This document shows positions 56,897 through 64,000 of a stretch of 64,000 bases of DNA, piece after piece. The stretch's first letter is position 1; each line of letters starts with the position of its first letter. A program made the position numbers and the translations under genes. Source of the stretch: Candidatus Eremiobacteraceae bacterium. GTDB taxonomy: Bacteria; Vulcanimicrobiota; Vulcanimicrobiia; Eremiobacterales; Eremiobacteraceae. The notes beneath the pieces were generated by a model. That model searched no databases and was not told where the DNA came from. It worked only from the letters and a program-made list of their open reading frames with translations. Location of the stretch: NCBI GenBank assembly GCA_035710745.1, contig DASTCX010000007.1:32587-96586 (forward strand). The letters run 5' to 3'.

Positions 56897-57852
56897 TAGC
56901 GGCGGCGTTCACCGCCGCCGTCGTGCTCGCCGTGATCGCGGGTTTCAACGACGGCGGCAACTTGTTCGCTTTGTCGGCGGCGAGCCGGACGATCCCGCCG
57001 GTCAGGTCCTTCTTGCTCATCGTGGCCGGCGCGTTCGTCGGCCCGTTCGTACTCGGAACTGCGGTGGCGCACACGACGGGAACAGGGGTCGCCGACTATG
57101 CGACCGTCGGTGCAGCGCAGCTTTTCGCCGCGATCGCGGGCGCGATCGCGACGGTCGGCCTGACGTTCGCGGCTCGCGTGCCGACGAGCATCTCGGCAGC
57201 GCTGTTCGCGTCGATGGTCGGTGCTCTGTGGAGCGGACCAGGCCTCGCGGCGGTCCGATGGCACGGCGTGGAACTCGTGGCGGTATCGCTCGTCGGATCG
57301 GTCGTGATCGGTGCCGCCGGCGGGGCGATCGCGTACGGCGCGGTCGCATGGCTGCTCGCTCGCGTCCATCGCCCGGCCGGCGAACGCATCGTCTCGCTCC
57401 AACATCTGACGACGTTCGCGCTCGCGGTGGCGTACGGCTCGAACGATCTTGAGCGCACGGCCGGCCTTCTCGGCGCGGCAGTTTCAACCGGCACGTTCAC
57501 CGCGCCCGCATGGACGTTCGTCGTCGCAGGGCTTGCGTTCGTGATGGGGCTCGTCGCCGGCGGCGGCCGAATCGCGCGGACGGTCGGCGGCAAACTCTTC
57601 TCGATCCGTCCGCAGTCGGCGCTCGCAGCCGAGGTCTCTTCTGCCGCAACCGTCATCTGTTCGTCGCTCTTGGGCGGTCCGCTCAGCACGACGGCCGTCG
57701 CGGCGTCGTCGCTCATCGGCGTCGGAGCGGCGGTCGACTCGCGCGCGATCCACTGGCACGCCGCCGCACAGATCGCGCTGACGTGGATCGTCACCGTGCC
57801 GGCAGCGCTCGTCGCGGGTGCGCTCGCCGGTCTGATCGTGCGTTCGATATAG
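56893..57852 (+). CDS. PiT-family inorganic phosphate transporter
   Basis: GTG 56893 starts a 319-residue protein with nine or ten membrane helices. The PiT signature near the N-terminus reads VIAGFNDGGNLFALSAASRTIPP (GxNDxxN-like), and the repeat in the second half AVAYGSNDLERTAGLLGAAV gives the second GxND. It is likely a metal-phosphate symporter. The 4-bp overlap with arginase is odd; the adjoining DUF47 gene is a usual partner. Confidence 0.9.
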   Translation: MIAAAFTAAVVLAVIAGFNDGGNLFALSAASRTIPPVRSFLLIVAGAFVGPFVLGTAVAHTTGTGVADYATVGAAQLFAAIAGAIATVGLTFAARVPTSISAALFASMVGALWSGPGLAAVRWHGVELVAVSLVGSVVIGAAGGAIAYGAVAWLLARVHRPAGERIVSLQHLTTFALAVAYGSNDLERTAGLLGAAVSTGTFTAPAWTFVVAGLAFVMGLVAGGGRIARTVGGKLFSIRPQSALAAEVSSAATVICSSLLGGPLSTTAVAASSLIGVGAAVDSRAIHWHAAAQIALTWIVTVPAALVAGALAGLIVRSI

Positions 57853-57861
57853 GAGTCTGTC

Positions 57862-58479
57862 ATGTGGCTTGCCGACCTCTTCCGCAGTTCCCCGGGCAAG
57901 CGATTCTTCGACCTGCTCGACGAGCACGCGTCGGTCTTGCTCGAAGCCGCGCGGACGCTCGCCGCATATGTCGACAGCGGCAAGGCGGAACTCGCGACGG
58001 TCGTCGACGAGCTCGAACACAAAGGCGACGACGTGCTGCGAGGGCTCATCGCCGCCATCAGCGATACGTTCGTCACCCCGCTCGACCGGCAGGACCTCTA
58101 CAACCTCGGTGAAGCGCTCGATGACATGATCGACTACATCGCGAGCGCTGCCGTCGAAATAGCGCTTTTCCGGCAGCCGAGCACGCCTGCGATGCGCGCG
58201 ATGTGCGAGCTGCTCGTCGAAGCGGCGTTATCGATCCAGTCCGCCGTCGGCGCGATACCGAAGGACCGAGATACGGCACTGATCGCCGGCCGCGAGGCGA
58301 GCGAAGCCGAGAACCGCATGGAGATCCTCTACCGGACAGCGCTTGCCGATCTATTCGAAGGTCACGACTTCCGCGAGATGTTCAAGCTGCGCGAGATCTA
58401 TCGCCACCTGAGCAACAGCGCCGACCGTGGCGACGCGGTCGGCAAGCTCATCGGCAAGATCGTCGTGAAGACATCGTGA
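57862..58479 (+). CDS. DUF47/PhoU-like accessory protein of the PiT transporter
   Basis: The 205-residue helical protein matches the DUF47 (TIGR00153) family: KRFFDLLDEHASVLLEAARTLAAYV, LEHKGDDVLRGLIAAISDTFVTPLDRQDLYNLGEALDDMIDYIA with the E-xxxD and D-xxxD metal motifs, and a second similar half NRMEILYRTALADLFEG. These proteins control PiT-type phosphate carriers. It lies 9 bp after the transporter gene. Confidence 0.92.
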   Translation: MWLADLFRSSPGKRFFDLLDEHASVLLEAARTLAAYVDSGKAELATVVDELEHKGDDVLRGLIAAISDTFVTPLDRQDLYNLGEALDDMIDYIASAAVEIALFRQPSTPAMRAMCELLVEAALSIQSAVGAIPKDRDTALIAGREASEAENRMEILYRTALADLFEGHDFREMFKLREIYRHLSNSADRGDAVGKLIGKIVVKTS

Positions 58480-58495
58480 GGGCTGAGCCGATCGG

Positions 58496-59242
58496 CTAGA
58501 CCGCGGCGAGCCGCCGCATCTGCCCGGTGAGCGTCTCGCCGGGCTTCACTTCGACGATCTCGAGTCCGGCGACATCCTTCGTCAGCTCGCGAAGCCTCGC
58601 GGGCGTTCCGGTGAGCACGGGGAACGTCGCGTAGTGCATCGGGATCACCGTCTTTGCTCCGAGCAGCCGAATCGCGTACGCACCCTCGTCCGGACCCATC
58701 GTGTAGAAGTCGCCGATCGGCAGCATGGCGATGTCCGGCTTGTAGATCTCGCCGATGAGCTTCATGTCGGAGAAGACGCATGTGTCGCCGGCATGATAGA
58801 TCTTGACGCCGTTCTCGAACCGCATGACAAAGCCCGCCGCCTCGCCGCCGTACCACATCCCATCGCCGTCTTGGACTCCCGACGAGTGGACCGCGTGCGT
58901 CATCGTCAGGTGAACGCCGGCGACCTCGGTCGACCCGCCCTTGTTGAAGCCGACGACCTTTTTGACTCCTTGCTTGCTCAACCACACGCCGAGCTCGATC
59001 ATCGTCGCGCACGTGGCGTCGAATTTCTTCGCGAGCGCGACCGTATCGCCGAGGTGGTCGCCGTGGCCGTGCGTCAGGAAAATCGCGTCGAGGTTCTTCG
59101 GCTGCTTCAGATGATCCGGGCATGCCGGATTGCCGCTGAGGAATGGGTCGACGATCACGTGCTTGCCGCTCGGGGTCTTGATCGCGAAGGTCGCGTGGCC
59201 GCAAAACGTGATTTCGAGTTTGCCGAGATCGATGGACATCAT
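58496..59242 (-). CDS. UPF0173 metal-dependent hydrolase (metallo-beta-lactamase fold)
   Basis: ATG 59242 (or 59239) after AAGGAG. The 248-residue MBL-fold protein has ITFCGHATFAIKTPSGKHVIVDPFLSGNP, IFLTHGHGDHLGD (HxHxDH), TMTHAVHSSG, YHAGDTCVFSDM and PMHYATFPVLTG. This is the UPF0173 group, hydrolases of unknown physiological substrate. Upstream frame to 59369 is a shadow. It converges with the DUF47 gene. Confidence 0.93.
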   Translation of the reverse strand: MMSIDLGKLEITFCGHATFAIKTPSGKHVIVDPFLSGNPACPDHLKQPKNLDAIFLTHGHGDHLGDTVALAKKFDATCATMIELGVWLSKQGVKKVVGFNKGGSTEVAGVHLTMTHAVHSSGVQDGDGMWYGGEAAGFVMRFENGVKIYHAGDTCVFSDMKLIGEIYKPDIAMLPIGDFYTMGPDEGAYAIRLLGAKTVIPMHYATFPVLTGTPARLRELTKDVAGLEIVEVKPGETLTGQMRRLAAV

Positions 59243-59307
59243 GCTCTCCTTGAGCGTCACCCAGGCGAAGGGTGGAAGATTTTAAGACGACACGCGATTG
59301 GGCCTGC

Positions 59308-60516
59308 TCACGCGGAGCCGAGCGCGAGCTCGACCTCTTCTCGCACCCACGCATCGCTCTCGGTGTCAAGCCGTTTTCTCAGCGCGTCTCGCGCCGCATC
59401 GCCGCCTAGCCGGCCGAGCGCCCACGCGGCGTGGCCGCGGACCAGCGGTTTGCGGTCGTCGAGCGCGGCGACGAGATAGGGAACGGCGCGCTCGTCGCGC
59501 GAGTTCCCCAACGCGACCGCCGCGTTTCGCTGGAGGACAGCTTTGCCCCGCCACGCCATCGACGTCGGACCGAACCACGTGCGGAACTGCGACTTCGTCA
59601 TGCGCAAAACGGCGATGAGATCCATGGACGTGCCGATGTGCGGCAGCGGCGCGAACGGGTCGTCGCCGGCACGCCGGTTGGCCGCGACGTTCTCGCTTTC
59701 GTTGACCGGGCACGGCGTTTGGCAATCGTCGCAGCCCCAGAGACGATTGCCGATCGCGTCGCGCAGCTCGCGCGGGATCGGCGTCTTCAATTGCGTGAGA
59801 TCGGAGATGCAGCGGCGCGCGTCGACCGACCCGTCCTCGCCGATCGCGCCCGTCGGGCAGCGATCGATGCACACCGGACAAGTCCCGCAGTTCGTACCGA
59901 GCGGTTCGTCCGGTTCGACCTCGACCGTCGTGATGAGCTCGCCGAGAAGCACCCACGAGCCGAAGCGCTTCGTGAGCACGTTGCCGTTGCGGCCGAACCA
60001 GCCGATGCCGGCACGTACGGCAGCTGCGCGATCGACGAGCGGCCCCGTGTCGACGCACGGCAAGCACCGCTCGCCCGGATATTCGACGCTAATGAAGCGC
60101 GCGAGTTCGCGCAGCCTGCCGCCGATGATGCGGTGGTAATCGCTTCCCCACGAATGGCACGAGACCGCGCCGCGCAAGCCCGGTGCGTTCGGGTCGTAAG
60201 GATGCGCCTCGCCGGCGTAGGACGTCGCGGTGCAGACGATCGTCCTCGCGCCCGGCAGCACGTCCTCGGGCGTGCAGCGTTCGCGCACGTCGCCGGCGCT
60301 GTAGCGCCATTGGCTCAAGAGTCCGTCGTCGACGCGCTGCTGGAAGACGCGCATCGTCGAGACGAACGGCGCGGCGCCGGTAAAGCCGACAAGGTCGAAT
60401 CCCAGCTCGAACGCGCGCGCGGTGATGCGCGCTTTGGCATCGCCGGGGTGCGGTCGGCTCGGCGTGACCGGGGCTATGTCGTCTGCGACGCAGGCGGCGG
60501 GAAGTCGAGGTCGCAC
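59308..60516 (-). CDS. queG: Epoxyqueuosine reductase QueG with C-terminal HEAT repeats
   Basis: The 402-residue protein has the QueG N-terminal domain (FDLVGFTGAAPF, VCTATSYAGEAHPYD, SCHSWGSDYHRII), the cobalamin-associated GWFGRNGNVLTKRFGSWVLLGEL, and two [4Fe-4S] clusters: NCGTCPVCIDRCPTGAI and WGCDDCQTPCPVN. The C-terminal QRNAAVALGNSRDERAVPYLVAALDDRKPLVRGHAAWALGRLGGDAARDALRKRL is HEAT-like. It performs the last step of queuosine synthesis. GTG 60516 overlaps the TonB gene by 43 bp; the true start could be later. Confidence 0.93.
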   Translation of the reverse strand: MRPRLPAACVADDIAPVTPSRPHPGDAKARITARAFELGFDLVGFTGAAPFVSTMRVFQQRVDDGLLSQWRYSAGDVRERCTPEDVLPGARTIVCTATSYAGEAHPYDPNAPGLRGAVSCHSWGSDYHRIIGGRLRELARFISVEYPGERCLPCVDTGPLVDRAAAVRAGIGWFGRNGNVLTKRFGSWVLLGELITTVEVEPDEPLGTNCGTCPVCIDRCPTGAIGEDGSVDARRCISDLTQLKTPIPRELRDAIGNRLWGCDDCQTPCPVNESENVAANRRAGDDPFAPLPHIGTSMDLIAVLRMTKSQFRTWFGPTSMAWRGKAVLQRNAAVALGNSRDERAVPYLVAALDDRKPLVRGHAAWALGRLGGDAARDALRKRLDTESDAWVREEVELALGSA

Positions 60517-61259
60517 GTGCCGTGTACCGGCAGACCGTTGAGCGTCGCCGGCGCGAACGTCGATGCGCGCGCGGCTGCGAGCGCCGCGTCGTCGACGTTC
60601 GGATCGCCCGAAGATTTCACGAGACGGACTGAGAGTATCTGCCCGTCGGGACCCACTTCGACTTCGACGGTCGCCGTGCCGGGCGCATGGTCGTCGATGG
60701 CGAGCTGAGCGATCTTGATGACGCGCACCGGATTATCGTCGCCCCAAACGACGTTACCGGAAAGATCCTGCGTGCCGCCGTTCGCCGTGCGAGAATCTCC
60801 CGGCGTCTCCGTCGGTTCGGGCGTCGGCACCGGCGCCGCCGCGACGACATGCGCGACGCGTTGGTCCATCACCGGCTTGACCGGGTGCTCGATGATCATC
60901 CGCACGTGGCGGCGCGCCGGCGGCCGAACGCTCATGCGTACGTCGGCGATCTTGGCCATTTCGCGATATTTCAGCAGTGCGAGGTCGCGGTTCGTTCGGG
61001 GCAGCGGTCGCGGTGAAGGCGTGGGCGTCGGCGGCGGGGGCATCTTCTGCAGCTCTTCTTTGCGCGACAGCGTCACGATCGATACCGAGTCGGGCAAGTT
61101 TGACGCGGCGAAGTGCGGCGAGAGGTTTGTCACCTCGGTTCCGAGGGTGAAGTGGACGAACGCAGACAGGAACACGAACGCGACAAGTCCCGCAGCGGTG
61201 CGTTTGCGGAATGGCAACCGGCGTTTCGTCGTCTCTACTTTGTCTTGTCCGTCGTCCAT
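60474..61259 (-). CDS. TonB-family energy transducer
   Basis: The 261-residue protein has a cytoplasmic start (DDGQDKVETTKRRLPFRKR), one membrane helix (TAAGLVAFVFLSAFVHFTLG), a Pro-rich region (MPPPPTPTPSPRPLPR), and a C-terminal TonB domain: ATVEVEVGPDGQILSVRLVKSSGDPNVDDAALAAARASTFAPATLNGLPVHGTCDLDF, with the YP-like segment altered. It implies an outer membrane with energised uptake; no ExbB/ExbD or TonB-dependent receptor is in the window. ATG 61259. Confidence 0.88.
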   Translation of the reverse strand: MDDGQDKVETTKRRLPFRKRTAAGLVAFVFLSAFVHFTLGTEVTNLSPHFAASNLPDSVSIVTLSRKEELQKMPPPPTPTPSPRPLPRTNRDLALLKYREMAKIADVRMSVRPPARRHVRMIIEHPVKPVMDQRVAHVVAAAPVPTPEPTETPGDSRTANGGTQDLSGNVVWGDDNPVRVIKIAQLAIDDHAPGTATVEVEVGPDGQILSVRLVKSSGDPNVDDAALAAARASTFAPATLNGLPVHGTCDLDFPPPASQTT

Positions 61260-61305
61260 GAGCGTCCGCTCGTTCTAGTTCCGGGCTCTAGGAATTCGCC
61301 CGGCG

Positions 61306-62094
61306 TCAATGGCCCGCCTCCGGCTCGGCGCGCTGCATCGCCAGGAGCTCTTCATATTTCTTCGGCATGGCGGGCTCATATGTGAGGAACGACGGTATTG
61401 GGTAGCGGATGCCGCCTCGCTGGGTCCCTTCCAAGCCCCGCACGAGCTCGTCCGCCCACGACCAGGGGAGCGTGAACGCCATTTCTTCGTCCTGAGCTCC
61501 GGCGAAGATGCGGTCGCCGTTGCAGGGCAGGATCACCTGCGGCTCGCCTGTTCGCAGCGGCACGACGAGGTGGTCGGAGCAGTCCATACGAGCTGCGAAC
61601 GACGATGCGACGCGCCCACCTCGTTCGTACAGCGCGGCCGCGACGAGCCGCATGACCTGCGCGGCGTTTCCGTAGACGATCACGACTTCAGGTTCGAAGT
61701 CTGCACGATGGAGCGGCGCGAAGACGATGCCGTCGATCTCGCCCGGCTTGAACTTCTCGACCGACGCTTCGCTGCGCGCGCCGGCCGCTTCGTCGGCTGT
61801 GTACATGCCGGCACAGAGATTGCCTTCATCGTAATACGCGTTCGGCGACGCGAAGCCGGCGACGAGCGCGCCGAGCGGGCACTTCATGTCTTCGGCGCGC
61901 AGGACAGTGGTCCACCCGTAGCGGCGCGAGATCGCCCAACCTTGGCAGACCGTGACGTGTTTGCCTAGATCGGCGAGCGGACGCTTCGCTTTCGGCGGCG
62001 CTTGTTCGCCGTTGCGCAGGCAGCGAACGGCGACCGGAAAGGTGGCGGGACGGACGTACTCTTCGATTTTGTCGTAAAGGTCTTTCGGAGTCAT
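61306..62094 (-). CDS. DUF169-family protein
   Basis: The 262-residue protein matches DUF169: YVRPATFPVAVRCLRNGEQ, VTVCQGWAISRRYGWTTVLRAEDMKCPLGALVAGF with the conserved Cys, ADFEPEVVIVYGNAAQVMRLVAAAL and CSDHLVVPLRTGEPQVILPCNGDRIFAGAQDEEMAFTLPW. Function is unknown, though several DUF169 genes lie near metal or sulfur metabolism genes. Separate from its neighbours: divergent from the glutaredoxin gene and 47 bp from the TonB gene. Confidence 0.88.
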   Translation of the reverse strand: MTPKDLYDKIEEYVRPATFPVAVRCLRNGEQAPPKAKRPLADLGKHVTVCQGWAISRRYGWTTVLRAEDMKCPLGALVAGFASPNAYYDEGNLCAGMYTADEAAGARSEASVEKFKPGEIDGIVFAPLHRADFEPEVVIVYGNAAQVMRLVAAALYERGGRVASSFAARMDCSDHLVVPLRTGEPQVILPCNGDRIFAGAQDEEMAFTLPWSWADELVRGLEGTQRGGIRYPIPSFLTYEPAMPKKYEELLAMQRAEPEAGH

Positions 62095-62154
62095 CGCCTC
62101 CGAGCGTTCAGCACAAGGGCACAGCGCCCCTCGGCGTGCAACACGTTCGAGTTC

Positions 62155-62469
62155 ATGTCATCAAACGATACCGCCCAGACGGTCGGCTCCGCCGCGACCG
62201 CCGAGCCGGCAGCGATCAAAGACGCCGGACCGAAGCGCATTCTCTACAGCGCGGATTGGTGTTGGTACTGCCAACGCGTCGTAGAAAAGCTCGCAGAACT
62301 CGGCGTCGACTACGAGTACGTCGAGGTGCCGGTCTTCCATAGCAAGCGCACTAAGGTGCTCGAGGTGTCGGGCCAGACGAGCGTGCCGGTCTTCGTCGAC
62401 GGCGACGTCGTGATCGACGATGACGACGCTATCATCCCGTATCTTGAAGAGCACTACGCGAAGAAGTAA
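62155..62469 (+). CDS. Glutaredoxin-like protein
   Basis: ATG 62155 gives a 104-residue protein. After a 25-residue polar start comes a glutaredoxin fold: ILYSADWCWYCQRVVEKLAELGVDYEYVEV, SGQTSVPVFVDGDVVIDDDDAIIPYLEEHY. The active site is CWYC, unlike the CPYC of classic glutaredoxins, and the cis-Pro (SVPVF) is present. It should be a general thiol-disulfide oxidoreductase. The frame runs upstream to 62002 without a ribosome site. Confidence 0.85.
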   Translation: MSSNDTAQTVGSAATAEPAAIKDAGPKRILYSADWCWYCQRVVEKLAELGVDYEYVEVPVFHSKRTKVLEVSGQTSVPVFVDGDVVIDDDDAIIPYLEEHYAKK

Positions 62470-62490
62470 GCCGGTCTTTACAGGCGCTAT

Positions 62491-63762
62491 CTATGGAAGA
62501 TACCGCGCTACGACGAGGCCGCCTGTGCTGTCGAACGACTGACCGGCGGCGACGATGTCGCCGTTCGATTCGAGCCCGAGAGCGTCGACCTCACAGTTGC
62601 CGTTGAGCTTGCTCGCGACGATGCCGCCGCGTCCAAAGGTTCGATCGAGCCGGCCGCCGGCGAGCAACCGCGCAAGACCGAATTCCGTCACGGCGACCGC
62701 CGGCTGACCGCCGCCACCGACCACGACCGAGCCGTTCGTCAGGATCGCGAGCGCGTGCGCTTCGTTCGCGAAGATGTCGGGGTTTGATACGACGAAGTCG
62801 AACAGCGGGCTTTGGAATGAAGCATCGACCGTGCCGTTCGGGAAAAACCGCTGAGCCTGCGTATCGATATCGCTTCCGGATCCGTTGTCCGCGCGCGCGA
62901 AAACCGCCACGATCCGCTCGTCGCTCCGCAATGCGCTTGTGCCGATGTGCGTCTCGGCGACGAGCGTGCCGCGCGCCTGTCGCGGGTCGCGCGTGCCGCT
63001 CGCTCGGAACCGGGCTGCCGCGGTGCCGGCGAGCGCGACGATCTTCCCGTCGGCTTGCACACCGAGGCCGTTGACCGTTCCCGGCAAGCCGGTTTCGACG
63101 ATGCCTTCGGATCCGAACGACGCATCGGGCGAGCCGTCGGCGTTCAATCTGATGAGAATTCCTTGCGGGCCTGTCGCGAATAGCGCAGACCCGCCGACGA
63201 GGATCTTCCCGTCGGCAAGCACCATGACGCTCTCCGCACCCGTCTGCGTGGCGCCCGCGACGGCAGGCATCACGCGGCCGCCGCTGCCGAAACCCTGATC
63301 GAGCATGCCATTCGACGCGAAGCGAGCGATCGCGATCGCGCGCACCCCGCTGGGCAGCGACTCGGCAGTGCCGACCGCGACGACCTTGCCGTCGGTCTGC
63401 GTCGCGGTCGACATCGCGAAATTGATCCCGTTGGCGAACTGGGCGACGGCAATGCCACCGGATCCGAAGCTGTCATCCGGCGCACCGTTCGGCAGCAGCC
63501 TATCGACACCGAAGCCGCCGATCGCATTGCCCATTCCGGCGAAGTCGACCGATGTGACGATGCGACCATTAGCATCGACGCGGACGTCGTTCACCGAGTA
63601 GACGGTGTGCGGCACGATGGTGAAGCCGGACTGCCCGAAAGTTGGATCGAGCCTCCCACCGGTTCCGGCCGCTTCTGCGATCACCGGCGTCAGAGCCGGC
63701 GCGGCGAAGAGGGCGAACGAGATCAACGAGACGAGCGTCGCGATCGAGCGATTGTGATGCAT
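62491..63762 (-). CDS. Secreted delta-60-repeat (beta-propeller-like) protein
   Basis: ATG 63762 follows AGGAGCC. The 423-residue protein has a signal peptide (NRSIATLVSLISFALFAAPALTPVIAEA) and at least seven repeats of the 'delta-60' type, recognisable by LDPTFGQSGFTIV, DDSFGSGGIAVAQF, DQGFGSGGRVM, DASFGSEGIVET and DRTFGRGGIV, each followed by a QxDGKIVxxG-like strand (ATQTDGKVVAVGTA, MVLADGKILVGGSA). Such proteins are surface or secreted and of unknown ligand. Confidence 0.9.
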   Translation of the reverse strand: MHHNRSIATLVSLISFALFAAPALTPVIAEAAGTGGRLDPTFGQSGFTIVPHTVYSVNDVRVDANGRIVTSVDFAGMGNAIGGFGVDRLLPNGAPDDSFGSGGIAVAQFANGINFAMSTATQTDGKVVAVGTAESLPSGVRAIAIARFASNGMLDQGFGSGGRVMPAVAGATQTGAESVMVLADGKILVGGSALFATGPQGILIRLNADGSPDASFGSEGIVETGLPGTVNGLGVQADGKIVALAGTAAARFRASGTRDPRQARGTLVAETHIGTSALRSDERIVAVFARADNGSGSDIDTQAQRFFPNGTVDASFQSPLFDFVVSNPDIFANEAHALAILTNGSVVVGGGGQPAVAVTEFGLARLLAGGRLDRTFGRGGIVASKLNGNCEVDALGLESNGDIVAAGQSFDSTGGLVVARYLP

Positions 63763-63860
63763 GGCTCCTCCGAGAGGTATGCTTGCGGCAACCACTGCAT
63801 CGTAATGACCGCGTCTGAAACGCGAGTGAAAGGGTCTGCGCTTAGATTTTCAGGTAAGGC

Positions 63861-63879
63861 CGCGGCGGTCGAGCTAAAG
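63861..63879. repeat. Half palindromic repeat, broken at 63879
   Basis: CGCGGCGGTCGAGCTAAAG is the left half and loop of the same element as at 52999, and the right arm is missing. Unrelated sequence starts right after. This suggests an insertion at this point. Confidence 0.7.
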
Positions 63880-64000
63880 TGTAGTGTCTACGGACCTTCG
63901 CTACACGTAAAATTAGGGTAAAGCGAGAGCCTTCCTGAAAGGTGTTTGTGCTTAGCAACCGCCTTCAGGAGGGCTCTTCATGTATTGTACCACGAACTCG
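63880..64000 (+). mobile_element. Probable left end of a mobile element (edge of window)
   Basis: The sequence starts right at the break of the palindrome. GTGTAG (63879-63884) and CTACAC (63901-63906) are inverted, then an inverted repeat (63926-63939 with 63964-63977, 13 of 14 pairs) includes the AGGAGG of the following frame. The frame at 63980 would then be translationally blocked on read-through mRNA, a known device of transposase genes. Element type unknown; inference. Confidence 0.45.
63980..64000 (+). CDS. Start of a gene running out of the window (possible transposase)
   Basis: ATG 63980 follows AGGAGGG at a normal distance; the visible codons read MYCTTNS. Only seven codons are in the window, so no identity can be given. 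The ribosome site is inside the right arm of a hairpin (63926-63977). Transposase is suggested only by the context. Confidence 0.45.

Noticed and set aside
1..64000. tRNA, rRNA, prophage or replication origin
   Set aside because: No tRNA arms, rRNA-like stretches, integrase, phage structural genes or DnaA-box cluster could be seen by eye.

Overview
The window is a high-GC, densely coded bacterial chromosome segment with about 63 genes, many 4-bp start/stop overlaps, and no rRNA, tRNA, CRISPR array or phage genes that I can see. A TonB-family protein, an MsbA-type ABC exporter and many lipoprotein signal peptides suggest a diderm-like aerobic heterotroph. The gene mix and the recurring CGGTCGAG/CTCGACCG palindromes make me think of a little-cultivated lineage such as Eremiobacterota (WPS-2). 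That is inference only; no marker gene here settles it.

Layout. 1-1159: edge-truncated cyclase-ATPase. 1263-5043: chromate-resistance operon (two ChrB proteins, ChrA, an MFS carrier) behind a promoter with a palindrome in its spacer. 5134-6850: secreted beta-propeller and alpha/beta hydrolase. 7009-9256: CHASE3-SpoIIE phosphatase, STAS antagonist and anti-sigma kinase, a complete partner-switching module. 9262-18344: serine hydrolase, DUF2461, metalloprotease, lipoproteins, VIT1-type transporter, PQQ-type dehydrogenase. 18407-22427: TetR regulator with its operator, ABC exporter, TPR protein, cysteine-less CcdA homologue. 22517-24897: BolA, monothiol glutaredoxin, second CHASE3-SpoIIE protein, small zinc-knuckle protein. 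24977-28437: a 23-residue lysine-rich peptide and a coxDEF-like set (XdhC, VWA, MoxR). 28463-31245: SDR, TlpA thioredoxin and a pair of cupredoxin-like proteins. 31499-33669: lipoprotein, Mrp with DUF1858, NRDE protein. 33771-38982: complete branched-chain amino acid ABC importer (livJHMGF) plus a lipoprotein. 39269-46085: propeller, methyltransferase, family B DNA polymerase, secreted proteins. 46229-51800: nicotinate phosphoribosyltransferase, PolX, PHP phosphatase, undecaprenyl diphosphate synthase, winged-helix regulator with membrane partner. 52009-54813: branched-chain aminotransferase, then a promoter, a hairpin-rich leader and a 38-residue membrane peptide, then an HD-GYP protein. 54940-62469: beta-lactamase-like protein, arginase, PiT phosphate transporter with DUF47, UPF0173 hydrolase, QueG, TonB, DUF169, glutaredoxin. 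62491-64000: delta-60-repeat protein, then what looks like the left end of a mobile element inserted into one of the palindromes.

The genes most clearly working together are the chromate operon, the RsbU/V/W-like switch, the liv importer (with ilvE as a distant metabolic partner), the BolA-Grx pair, the MoxR-VWA-XdhC set and the PiT-DUF47 pair. The most interesting unexplained material is not protein coding: two copies of a MITE-like composite palindrome (19080-19226 and 31271-31484), about 16 scattered short palindromes in intergenic spaces, and the hairpin-rich leader at about 53116-53361.
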